Source: Gordionus sp. m RMFG-2023 (Eukaryota > Nematomorpha > Gordioida > Chordodea > Parachordodidae). Taken from it: DNA of 64,000 bases. Position 1 is the first letter of the stretch; each line of letters starts with the position of its first letter. The DNA lies in NCBI RefSeq assembly GCF_954871325.1, contig NC_088776.1, positions 26,832,508 through 26,896,507 of the forward strand, given 5' to 3'. A model generated the notes under the pieces. It was not told the origin of the DNA and did not search any database. It worked only from the letters and a program-made list of their open reading frames with translations. The position numbers were made by a program, and so were the translations under genes. This document shows, piece after piece, positions 1 to 10,829 of the stretch.

Positions 1-99
1 TTTTTCTTACTTTCTTCCTTGATTTCTCTTGTGGATTTATTCCTCTTGAAAGTATATTTCTTTTTTCCTCTAAAATAAATAAACTTACAATAAAGCTTT

Positions 100-405
100 T
101 TAAGTTAAATTTTCCACCTCCCACCTTTAAAGTAATTAATTTTAAAAGCAGTTCTTGGGTGTAGGCTATTTTTTGGTCCCTCTCTTTTCCTCTAAGCCTA
201 TAGACGTTTTAACAACATTTCTTCGGAATTGTTGTGCGTACAAGTACGTGCGGCTTGCCCACAAACGTGTGGAGGGCTCCTCATATTTTTTTCCCCCCTT
301 AAATTAATAAATTCCAATTAGATGGAAATGAGGAAAACCTAGCGTTGCTCTGATGTATATTCAACGTTAGAGGGCGAATGCGCTATATATCACGTATCAC
401 GTAAA
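100..405 (+). repeat. Dispersed repeat with conserved hairpins, copy 1
   Basis: This stretch is clearly related to 38930-39235 on the same strand. Shared blocks include GGAGGGCTCC-like, CCTAGCGT.GCTCTG and ATCACGTATCAC. It holds a hairpin at 212-235 with a cUUCGg tetraloop and a second short hairpin at about 236-252, followed by a T run. The second copy keeps both hairpins with changed bases. It reads as a SINE-like repeat or a pair of structured RNA copies. No known RNA family was recognised. Confidence 0.6.
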
Positions 406-800
406 ATATAAATTTTATTATGGAAAGTAATTTATCAAATTAATAAAATCATATCAGGTAATGTAATAAATAATAATATGATAAAAATGAAAATGGGGGA
501 AAATCATAAAAAATTTTGTTTTATATTATTTTAATGTTTAAACATAAAAAAATAATAAAATATCTCGTAAAATATAATTGTTATAATGATTAAAATCATT
601 TATTGATATGTCTTAAAAAAACAGATATAATTATAAATTATGTTAAGCCATCAGGAAATCAAAGTAGACAGTGTAGTGGGCATATACAATCTCTATTTCT
701 ATCTACTCTATAATCAAACCACTAAATGTCTGGTATTAAAAAAAATTATTGAATTCTATATGTAAATTAATATAAAGGAAATTTTATATATTGTTTATTA
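406..800. other. AT-rich spacer
   Basis: Low-complexity AT-rich sequence. I see no open frame, RNA gene or repeat structure here. Confidence 0.5.
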
Positions 801-802
801 TA

Positions 803-1290
803 GTGTTGCAAAACAACGATAATAAAAGTAACGTCGTTACTAACGGGCTTAAATTTTTGAGAAAAAGGAACGCCATTCGCTTCCTCTTTTAAAAAGTAAT
901 AAGCAATGCGTTTCTTTTTTTTTAAGTAACTTATACTTTCATTTTTTTTCTTAAAATATATTTTATTTTATTATATATTTTTTAAATTTATAAATTTTAT
1001 TTATAACATTTTTGTTGTTGAATTTATACAGTATATTGAATCAATCACGTTATGATAATTTCTTTAATATTATCATTTATTTTATAAGTAATATGTCAAT
1101 AGCACTTATTTATTCAGATGAAGATGATTTAACTTTGCCCTGACCCCAGTATGAAACATTTTTTGCACCATTAAGGGAAATTAAGGGCACTAAGTCTGCA
1201 CTTTGTAAGTGTAGAATTTTCCCTAATTCAAATATTTCGACCTCGATGTCCAGCAGCTCAAATCTAAAAAGACATATCAAGGTAAAAATA
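803..1290 (+). pseudogene. hAT transposase N-terminal remnant (BED-type zinc finger)
   Basis: An hAT-like end (GTGTTGCAAAACAACG) at about 803 is followed by a broken frame from an ATG at 1093. The frame carries an acidic stretch, a stop at about 1140, then a Cys-x-Cys pair and the typical SSSSNLKRHIK helix of a BED finger (about 1195-1280). The rest of the transposase is missing. BED fingers bind transposon ends in hAT elements. The call rests on the finger motif and the end sequence. Confidence 0.5.
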
Positions 1291-1340
1291 TGAATATAAA
1301 TTAAATTCTGATAGACATAAAAAAAATTGATGAGTAATGC

Positions 1341-1480
1341 AGAGTTGTTAACGCTCTTCTTAAGAGGATTTGTCTCCCGCATCTATCATTTCAAACGGAG
1401 CTAGCTCCAGCTACTAAGGTTTTAAAAGGAGCACGTTCCACTTCAAATTAAAAAAAAAGAAGCCCTGCTGCTTCTTTAAT
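1341..1480. mobile_element. hAT-type terminal remnant
   Basis: The sequence starts with CAGAGTTGTTAACG, very like the left end of the hAT at 29068 (CAGAGTTGTTAAAG). No matching right end was found nearby, so this is a truncated copy or a short MITE. Confidence 0.4.
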
Positions 1481-2925
1481 TTTAATTTTTTTTAATATAG
1501 AGTATACAAAACCAAATTATATTTTTTTAAATATATTTTAAATCAAAGAAAATGATGCATCAAAAAAAATTAGATTCTTTCAACAGAGCACTTTTTTAAA
1601 TTTGCATATGGCAAGCAGCCACGCCTCTCGCCTAATCTGTTTAGCAATATTAAACAAGTAATTAATAGGAGTAATGAAATATTAATTCTTATTATTTGTT
1701 ATAAAATTTTGTCTAGTATATTAACTTCTGATAATAAATTTGATTAAATCCAAAAAAATCTTCTAAATAATTGTAGGGTATTTTCGGTGTAATTGTAGGG
1801 TATTTTGTGTTAGGAATTTGTTTACTAAAATTTATTTCTTTATTTTTAATTTCTCTATTTTTATCCCTGATTATCCATTCTGCATTCAATAGCAATGCAG
1901 ACGAGTAGCTAGTGGGGGATTGAGGGGGGTCTCCTCCTCGTTGCCAGATTTTTTTAAAAATATAAATGGGCATCATGAATTGTGAATTGCAAAATATTCT
2001 TCAAATAGGTTATATTCTCTAAATATTAGCAAAAAGTTCAAATTAATTTAAATATTTATTTATTGTATATTAATATTTTCTTAGACCTCTCTTTTCTTAC
2101 TCCAATTCTTAAAAATAAAAACTTTTTATTTTAAATTCTAACAAATTTTTTTCTTAAAATAATAATCACTAAACGATTTTCCAATTCTTTTATTTTCAAT
2201 ATAAAAATAATCATTAAATTTTACATAAAAATTTTTCCAAAATCAAAAACTAATAATTCCTATTAAAACAAAAATATATTTTCTAAGAAATTTGTTATAA
2301 TATTATTTTTTCTCCGACCAATCAACAATAAGCAATATTATTGATTGACGGTTATATTTATATTGCAAATTTATAAAAAATGGGACATGCAACTCCTTTA
2401 TGGGCACGAGGCATTCACCCAGAATTTTTTTTATATATTATGTTATACATAAGATATTACAAAATATTTTAAATAAAACTTAGAGAATTCTTCACGATCA
2501 TATCTATGTTCATGAGTAGTATTGATATTAGGGGAATAATTGCTGTGGTATCGGCATTCGGCGCCAATGAAATATTTATCGAGTTATCATCAATAAAGTC
2601 AGATGAAAAGGTCAATGATTATAATATATTGTTTCCAAATAGTCTGGCTAAACGGTTATGATACATTGGAATATTCGTTGGAATAGACACTGAATCATCA
2701 ATTTAATTATTAATTCACAGCTTGAGAAGACGGTCATATTATATTTATTGAAATCTCAAATGGAATGGGTTTTGTTTGGTGTATCCATTTTAAAAAATCT
2801 TTAAAAACACAAAAAAATAAAATTTTTTTAAAAAAATAATTTCTAACTAAATTTTATACAAGTAAAATACGATATTCCGTGATTACAGAGAAAACAATTA
2901 TAAGGAAACTTTTAAACAAATATAG
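1481..2925. other. AT-rich spacer without recognisable genes
   Basis: Mostly AT-rich sequence. The open frames here are short and show no family resemblance. A somewhat more complex segment at 2490-2780 reads partly open on the minus strand but was not recognised. Confidence 0.4.
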
Positions 2926-3610
2926 AGAATGTGGTTTATAGTGAATTATTTTATAGAGAATGTGGTTTATAGTGAATTATTTTATAGAGAATTATTTTAT
3001 AGAGAATTATTTTATAGAGAATTATTTTATAGAGAATTATTTTATAGAGAATTATTTTATAGAGAATTATTTTATAGAGAATTATTTTATAGAGAATTAT
3101 TTTATAGAGAATTATTTTATAGAGAATTATTTTATAGAGAATTATTTTATAGAGAATTATTTTATAGAGAATTATTTTATAGAGAATTATTTTATAGAGA
3201 ATTATTTTATAGAGAATTATTTTATAGAGAATTATTTTATAGAGAATTATTTTATAGAGAATTATTTTATAGAGAATTATTTTATAGAGAATTATTTTAT
3301 AGAGAATTATTTTATAGAGAATTATTTTATAGAGAATTATTTTATAGAGAATTATTTTATAGAGAATTATTTTATAGAGAATTATTTTATAGAGAATTAT
3401 TTTATAGAGAATTATTTTATAGAGAATTATTTTATAGAGAATTATTTTATAGAGAATGTATTTTACAGAGAAATTTTTATAGAAAAAACAATTATAGAGA
3501 ATGCCGTATATAGAGAATGATTTTTGCAGAGAATAATTTTATAGAGAACGATTTTACAGAGAATGTATTTTATAGAGAATGTATTTTATAGAGAATTATT
3601 TTATAAAGAA
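2926..3610 (+). repeat. 15-bp minisatellite, 31 perfect copies
   Basis: The unit AGAGAATTATTTTAT is repeated without error from 2986 to 3450 (465 bp, 31 copies). Degenerate copies flank it at 2926-2985 and 3451-3610. Because 15 is a multiple of three, two frames stay open (ELFYR and NYFIE repeats), which gives spurious ORFs. The perfect core suggests recent expansion or homogenisation. Confidence 0.97.
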
Positions 3611-3813
3611 TTTTATTTAAAAAATATGATTAATACCATTTGTATAAGAAGTTTTTATAATATTAACTTAGATAATCTACTCAGGCGCGTAAGTTGGAAT
3701 TTGGTCTAGGGGGAAGGATAATAAGATTTTTTAAGAAATATTATTGTTATTTAAAAATATCAAGCATAAATTAATTAGGACTAATAACTATTTCTAATAC
3801 ACAATTTTAAATT

Positions 3814-4070
3814 AATGTGAATTTAAAAAAAATATATATATAAACCGGCATATAAAAAACTATATTATAAATGTGAATTAAAAAAAAATATATATATAAA
3901 CCGGCACATAAAAAACTATATTATAAATGTGAATTAAAAAATATTAAACGGATATAACTGGCGGCATATGAAAAACTATAAAATAAATGTGAATTATAAA
4001 ATATAAAGTGAATAACCACCACATGAATCACTTAAATGACCTAAAATATAAATGTGAATTTTTTGAGCCT
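3814..4070 (+). repeat. Tandem repeat, about 56-65 bp unit
   Basis: The anchor AATGTGAATT recurs at 3814, 3870, 3926, 3986 and 4050, and the block AAACCGGCA.ATAAAAAACTA lies between. The first two periods are 56 bp and later ones lengthen. Any ORF here is a by-product. Confidence 0.85.
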
Positions 4071-4312
4071 TTAAAATTTATAATAAAGTATAAAAAATTT
4101 AAATGTTGGAAATATAAATTAATAGAGAAAAAGTTTCTTAGGAATAATTGTATTCTGTATGTTATATATTTACAATGTAAAATCCAATCTTCGTTAGGAT
4201 TGTGCTAATTTTTCAATTATCTCTTCCTTGCTTGTCTCAAATGCTTATGAATATTCAAAAGATCCAAACCTTTCAATCTACTTTTAGCGGATGTACTTTT
4301 TGAAATGATTTT

Positions 4313-4530
4313 CAGAGACCTGCATGTTCGGCCCCCGGGCCGGACCGTATTTTAATTTTTTTAAATATACCCGGGATGGGCCGGAATTTTTTTTAGAAAA
4401 ACACCCGGGCCGCTGTATATTTTAAAACCAAATATTTGAAATCGCCATTATTAGCTATAAAAATCAAAAATAAATATAATTTATTTTAAAATCCGGGCCG
4501 TGCCCTACAAATGAAACCTCTGCAAGGCTC
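4313..4530. mobile_element. MITE of the CAGAGACCTGCA / GGGCC family
   Basis: The left end CAGAGACCTGCATG is followed by a GGGCCGG-rich stretch. The right part has CGGGCCGTGCCC and ends with AAACCTCTG. The GC-rich ends and AT-rich middle are shared with the copies at 23302, 52174 and 63221. No clear 8-bp target duplication was seen. It interrupts the hAT remnant that follows. Confidence 0.55.
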
Positions 4531-4569
4531 TGTTATTCTTCTTAAAAAAGAAAATGTTCTCTCATTAGT

Positions 4570-5400
4570 TTACTAATAGGAAGAGTTGCTAATATTTATA
4601 ACCATTTTAATACATTGGGAATATAATTTAAAATGTGTTTAAAATGATGCAATACATCCATAGCTTTTGGAACTATATCAACCATAGTTAATCTTTTAAA
4701 CATAGTTATTCAGCTAATAAGGCATCATAAGATAATTTAACATCTTCATGATAAAAATCTAACAAATATTTTTTTTTCTAACACCCTCTGAAATAGGTTG
4801 GGAATGCGTTTGTGGAAGTAATATCTGCAGATTGGTAAGTACTGCATGATGAATTAAAAACCATACATTTATTTGCGTTATAAATGTATCTAAAAGAGGG
4901 GGTATTTGTTTTATAATACTTTTCTACTGATCCTATATTAATGTTTTGACGATGAGCTTGCTTGCTGAAAGTCGAGGGGGACAAATATTAAACACGTATA
5001 GCTCTGCTTTTGACTCAACAATATATAAAATATGAAATTCTTTATTAAAATTAGCCCTAATTTCCTTGAGTTCTAATAAAATGCTCTCCGCTATTCTCAT
5101 CTTCTTAATCAAGTCAACATGTTTTTGAAAAGTATTACATAAAATAGTTGTATATTTAAATAATACATTCTATTGAGAAAAAAAATTTGGAATAAGTATT
5201 GAATCCAATAATTTTCTTGCTTCTGAGGAAATATTTTTTTCAGGCCATTGTGATATTTCAGTAATAGCATTAATAATCGGCTCTTCTAACTCCATGAAAG
5301 CTGTTATTGCTTAAAGGCGGAGACTCCATCTCGTTGGACAAGCTTGCAATTTCTTTATCCCTGTTGGAGAAGGAGTTTCAGTAATTATTATTTGACTAGA
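4570..5400 (-). pseudogene. Degraded hAT transposase (DUF4371/ZMYM-like type), C-terminal half
   Basis: Read on the minus strand, this shows a CPTRW motif (near 5330) followed by a helical region with MELEEPIINAI, then FYHEDVKLSYDALLAE and finally PNVLKWLQILATLPIS (near 4575-4610). This is the order seen in hAT transposases from the CxxTRW motif to the start of the C-terminal dimerisation region. Several stops and frameshifts break it. The usual SCERSFS block should come next but is absent, close to where the MITE at 4313-4530 lies. Confidence 0.65.
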
Positions 5401-5491
5401 AATTTGAAAATAATAGGTAAATATTACGCCAAGGAAAACTTGAAATCCAAATTAATTGATAAAATAACTAGATGAATGTGATAAATAAATG

Positions 5492-6580
5492 TAGTGTTGT
5501 AAACGAACGGTTCATTTTGAACGCGTTCGTGAACGAAGTTCGTTTTTTTTAAAATGATAAACGACGTTCATTTTATTTTTGACGAACTTTGAACGTGAAC
5601 GCGTTCTTTTTTATGATCAACGCGTTCGAATTTAAAAACTATTTTATCAGTTTCAAAATCTTCAAGTTCCAATTTAAAACGAAATTTAGTTGTAATATTA
5701 ATTATTTCATTTTATATTATATAACTATGTAAAATCATTAAATTTGAAGGAAAAATGCATTTGGAAATTTGACCCCAATAATAACGATAGTTATTTTAAA
5801 TTAAAAAAAATTAGTGGCCTAAAATATGGTCAACTATTGATAGACGCAGTATTAAATGGGATTAATAAAAGGTATTAAACCTATCACTATCAAATTAATT
5901 ACATATATTTTATCTTTTTAAACATTTGATCATATGTATATATGAAGATCAATATGTTCCTTCTACAATTATACATCCAGTATTCAAGCTTCAATGGCCA
6001 AGGAAAAAACTTCCACAAAACGAACCTAAAAATAAACCTATTGAGTAATTTGCTTTGAAAACCCTAGAAATGATAATGCAAGAACTGTTAATTTTGAGAT
6101 ATCCTTATTTTTGACGAGGAAGTAGAGAATGGATTGGAGGAGGATAACTTATCTCAATTTTCTGAAACAAAGGACAAACAATAAAAGTTTTTAATAAATT
6201 CCCCATGTTAAAAGAGTTGTTTATTAAGCATAATACCGCAATCCACTCATCTACCTCTGTCGTTTTTAATTTAGCTAATGCCGTATTAACTGCCAAGCGT
6301 TCCTGTCTATCAGATGAAAATTTTGAAAAACAATTGTTATTAAAATTTAATACGAAAAATTTTTTCCAAATAAAAATATCTTTTTATTCACTATATTATT
6401 TTGTATTTATAATTATATTTTTAAAAAAAACTATATTATTTTTTAACATGGCTAATATATTGTGTTAAAAAATATAATGCATTTATTTATATGAAATTTT
6501 AGAACGAACGTGAACTCTTTCATGAACGTAAACACGTTCCTTTTTTTGAAAATGTTTTTTTAGAAATGTTTACAGCACTA
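5492..6580 (+). mobile_element. hAT deletion derivative with perfect 8-bp target duplication
   Basis: The ends are TAGTGTTGTAAACG (left) and GTTTACAGCACTA (right), flanked by identical AATAAATG at 5484-5491 and 6581-6588. Subterminal repeats of the type AACGCGTTC and GAACG occur at both ends. The interior keeps only a C-terminal transposase piece (about 6235-6360) with ANAVLTAKRSCLSDENFEKQ, the dimerisation region of hAT proteins. At 1,089 bp it is far too short to be autonomous. Confidence 0.9.
6235..6468 (+). pseudogene. hAT transposase C-terminal dimerisation fragment
   Basis: The segment NLANAVLTAKRSCLSDENFE followed by KQLLLKFN matches the C-terminal hAT block (family pattern: ERLFS..G.I.T.KR..L...N.E.LL.L..N). 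The upstream catalytic domain is lost. It lies inside the element with inverted ends at 5492-6580. Confidence 0.7.
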
Positions 6581-6597
6581 AATAAATGTAATTAAAT

Positions 6598-6686
6598 ATA
6601 TATTTAATATGAGATAGGAATAATTATTAACAAATATATATTTAATATGAGATAGGAATAATTATTAACAAATATAAATTAATATA
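6598..6686 (+). repeat. Short tandem duplication, two copies of about 38 bp
   Basis: The block ATATTTAATATGAGATAGGA...TTATTAACAA occurs twice in direct succession with no obvious differences. It lies just outside the right end of the hAT derivative. Confidence 0.85.
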
Positions 6687-8805
6687 AAAAATAATATTTT
6701 TGAAAAATATATCCGGCATCTGCATTTTTTGGCTTTCCCCTCCGTTGCATAAGTGCTTGAATCTACTAAATAAGAGCTTAGCGATATTCATTTCGAAATA
6801 TCAAATAAATTTTTATTCATAATAAATCCAAATAAATATAGTATAAATAATATATCAATATAAAAAATACAATTATATGAATAAATTAAACATTTAAATT
6901 TATATTGTGGGATAAAGCCCTTAAATAATCCAGCATGGTTCTTGAATGAAAATCTCCAACAATTAAAAAAATCCTTTTGGATCTTTCGCGATATTCTTTC
7001 TTTGACAGTGGAGCCAATGTCCTAAAGAATATTGTTCCAATTTGTAACGATTTAGGCTATCTTCGTCTTTGAGAGCTAAAAATGAAAAAAATTTTAAAAT
7101 TTATAATGTAATATAATTACTAACTCTTTATAAATTTCCAGATCGTTGGATGATAGGATATGAAACGAAAAACTTTGATACCAACCCTCTACTGAATTAT
7201 TGGTATTTGGTTCACGAGATAGTGTCTATCTATAGTATTTCCATAGAGAAATGCTAAATATTGGCGACCTCCTCTCCATCGCTATCATTTTCCCCAATTA
7301 TAAAAATTAAGGTATACAATTTTAAATTTTTTTAAAATATAATATTTAGTATTTTTTTTTAAATAACGAGTAACGCGCTATTTGTTTTGAATATCGAGTA
7401 TAACGCGTTCCTTTTTTCAAAAGTAACGAGTAACGCGTTTCTTTTTTGAAGTAACGTTAAAACGAACTCTAAATGATTTGTTTAATTTTTTGTGAATTTA
7501 CTATATTATTTATAGATATAGTATTTTAGTTAGACATAGTCTATTAATCAAATTTTTTACAAAAAATCAGAGATTTGTGAGGTCCTATCGTTTTTATGTA
7601 GAAATTATTCGGCCCAGCCTGGAAATATTTTGTACGAATTTCCCAGCTTGACTGGGTAAATTTGTTGTTTGGATCCGTTATAATTTTATGAAAAAAAAAT
7701 ACTGGTTGGTTAATTCTTTGATATATATATATATATAACTAGCTAATAATCCCTCAAGAATGACGGGGTTGATGGGTAATTAGTTAGTTTTTCTCCCTAC
7801 TTTTATAATAGATGTTACCTATTATTTGAAAATAATTATCTTTTTATTCTTTATAACCCCCTCCCACCTTCAGGCCAGGTCCCCAGGCCTGCAAAAAAAT
7901 TCAATGTCTGATCCATAGTTTATAATAGAATTCCCAAGCGTCCAAGCTGATAATAATTTTGAAAATTTTTCCCCCAGTTCAATATAATTCATAAAAATAT
8001 TTTCCAAGCTCAGCCCCACCCATAATAATTTTAAAAATTTTTTCTTAAACCTGGCCAACGCGTAATAATTTTGAATTTACCTCAAGCCTAGAGATAGGTA
8101 AATCTCTAAAAACCATATTCATTTTTTATTCTTTTTAATCCCGCTCAATCCTAGTTCAGACCAAGACCAACTCATTAGATATAATAGTAAATACTATTTT
8201 TTGAGTAAAAATATATTTAAATTAGCTTTTACCTGAGACCCATATAAATATTATGCCTAATATCTAATATAAAAAAATCTCCAAAAGGTTCATGCTAATC
8301 ATGTTGAGAAAATTTTCTCAAGCCCGCCAAAGGCAATAATAATTTTGGTAGTTAAAAACTGAAATAAAATATGTAAAAGTCATAATTCATTTAAAAATAC
8401 AATGAGAATATGAAAGTTGGATGAGACTTGGTTTTTTAATCAGGCCTAGCTATGTCTGCAAAAAAAAATTTCAGGCCAATGTCTAACCCATTTTTAAAAT
8501 TCAAAAATCTTCAAGCATCTCTATTTTAAATTATATCCAATATGATTTCCATCACAAATTTAAATTTAGATATTTTTAATACTCTTAATGCTCACTGTAT
8601 TGCAACAATTTTACCTCTTTTTCTCCTAAATTTTAATATTTTTATAAAATTTATTAATAAAATATATTTAGTACCATACACACAAATTAAATAATTACCC
8701 TTCAACACTGTCAGCTAGTTATGTTAATAAACGGCTAAATTTTGAAAATATCAGCTTTTAATTAATATATATATATAATTAATATTTTAAATTTAATTAT
8801 ATTCA
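6687..8805. other. AT-rich spacer with an hAT right end
   Basis: An hAT end with repeated AACGAGTAACGCG motifs lies at about 7357-7471. It is like the CGTTACT motifs at 803-930 in opposite orientation. The segment 6900-7230 reads partly open on the minus strand, but no family was recognised. The rest (7480-8800) is AT-rich with short open frames that look fortuitous. Confidence 0.4.
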
Positions 8806-8872
8806 AGTTGGTGCACGCGTAAAGCATACGCCTTGGAGGTATGTGGTTCGACTCTCGTAGATAGCAAAAAAT
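8806..8872 (+). repeat. tRNA-like sequence, probably a tRNA pseudogene or SINE head
   Basis: A good B box (GGTTCGACTC) lies at 8845-8854. Upstream is a CATAC/GTATG stem (8825-8829 with 8839-8843) around a GCCTTGGAG loop, which resembles an anticodon arm with an enlarged loop. No proper acceptor stem pairs, so a functional tRNA is unlikely. Confidence 0.4.
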
Positions 8873-9475
8873 TAACATTACATTATATAGTCTCCTTAAA
8901 TTTTAAATACATTAGAGAGATACGAAAACGATCGTGTTTTGATTATGGATTATATATTAGATATATTGCAAATATATTCCTTACAAATAAATTCTAAAAA
9001 ATTCATAATTTGTGAAAAATATTTAACTAATTACATAAACATAACATATTATTATTATAGTTAATTTTTATTTTTTCTTATTAACGTATATAATTTTAAT
9101 AGCATACTGTCAAAGAATGACGGGTTAATCAGAAATGGTCTCTTTTATCTTATAAGGTATGAATAAGATATACCTATATTTTGATGAAAAGGGATTCAGA
9201 AATTTTCCTTTTACTAAAAGAAAAAAACATGTTGTATTTATGAAATACGAACCGATTTTGATCGCGAAAAATATTAAATAATACAATATTTAGATGGGAT
9301 AATTTTTTTTAATGTTAAAAATTTTATTTATAAAATTATTTAAAAAATATATATGAAGAAGTATAAGTATATAAATTAAATAATAATATAATATAAAAAA
9401 AGTATGGGGTTAAAAAAATATGAATGATTTTTGATTAAATGATAGGGGGGGAGGTGGAAATCTTCTGGCATGGAT
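8873..9475. other. AT-rich spacer
   Basis: No gene seen. The motif GTCAAAGAATGACGGGTTAA near 9110 has relatives near 7757 and 48415, so a dispersed repeat may pass through here. Confidence 0.35.
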
Positions 9476-9479
9476 CTAA

Positions 9480-10190
9480 GGATGGAGATATTCGATCTGC
9501 ATATCTCAAGAGACATTCTTTGTCTAAGATATAAATTTTCTTTGGGGTCTCCAGAGATTGCTGTTAATTTTTTACAACGTTCCAGTGATTTTCTCCTTTC
9601 AAACCTGCAATCACATGAACTTACCAATTTTTCCTTCATCAACAACCATAACAGATAAGAATGGATCGATGTCACCTCCTATCAAAATCTAGATATAAAT
9701 CTTGCAACCGAAGAACTAAGGATATTATTAGAACTCTGTCTATACTGCAATATTGTCATTCCACACCACTTTTGCATATTGGTTGATAGTAAAGGATATC
9801 ATTCTTCACATTGCAAATATTATAAGGGCAGGCAATCACACCATCAGGCAATTAAGCACTGTAGTAATATAATATTAATTATTTTTTTATGTATTCGATT
9901 ATAACACTTAAGTTTGTTTATACTTCTTACTTTTCAATTAACTTTTTATTTTTCGATTAAATACAAAAAATCTCACATGCCAAATACCTACTTCTAATCG
10001 CATCAACAATCTATTTCACGAGGCACTATTATCGGACAACATTTCGTCCACTTTAGAACCAATTAGTCTAAATATTTCTGACAATAAAAAACCAGACAGT
10101 GTAACTCTTACGCCTTTGTCGAAAGTACAATCACTGGTACAGAATTATACATTTATAGATGTGTTTACTAGATTGAACGGTCAATAGGTG
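9480..10190 (+). mobile_element. Degraded retroelement fragment, C-terminal region
   Basis: In changing frames the plus strand shows LATEELRILLELCLYCNIVI followed shortly by VDSKGYHSSHCKYYKGRQS (9690-9860). Farther on it shows NLFHEALLSDNISSTLEPIS and a KKPDSVTLTPLSK stretch (about 10005-10190). The order (LRLG, Cys/His pair, G.H, R..NN, LEP, RPDG) is that of the region after the reverse transcriptase in a widespread animal retroelement. The same region is recognisable at 33750. It is broken in several places and old. Confidence 0.55.
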
Positions 10191-10829
10191 GCCTCATCCA
10201 AGCGCAACAAATATTCGCAATTAGAAAAAGCTATTTTTTTTTACCCTGTGTTATACTTTAAATTATATTTATAATTTAAAATGGGACAAATATTGGCTAT
10301 GTATTAAATCTCATTTTTTAAGTGGTATATATTTAAAACATTGCTATGTAATAATTAAATTAACACGTAAATTAAAATTATTAAAAGATTTACACATAAT
10401 AAAAATAAAAATATATTTTACATAATTAAAATTATTAATATAAAAATACTTGGTATAATCACTGAAAAGGGAATTATTGTTTTTTTTTCCAAATTATTTA
10501 TATTTCTTAATAAATTTTATTTAGCAATTTTTTTATAAATAATATTTCATTAAAAAATAAGACATAATGATATAGATTGATTATAGCAAGATAAAAATTT
10601 ATTTTAAAAATAGCTACAAAACTTTAATTATAAATGCAAAAATTTTCCATTTATAAAAAACAATGAATATAATAAGGACATAGATCCTTGGATGGATAGT
10701 TTGATCTACATATTCCTAGAGTTAACATTTGCTTGGTTTTCATTGGAGTCCGGGGAGACACAAGTTAGTTTTTCCCTTAAAATTGTAAGTGATGCTTCAC
10801 TATCAAAGTTTTTCAGCGTAGATGTGACT
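10191..10829. other. AT-rich spacer
   Basis: No gene or clear element seen. Short open frames lack family resemblance. Confidence 0.4.

Noticed and set aside
2929-3520. Two long overlapping reading frames of ELFYR and NYFIE repeats
   Set aside because: They are only translations of the 15-bp minisatellite, open because the unit is a multiple of three and lacks stops in those frames.
2929-4070. A CRISPR-like array from the regular repeats
   Set aside because: The repeats are contiguous without unique spacers, and the window is eukaryotic.
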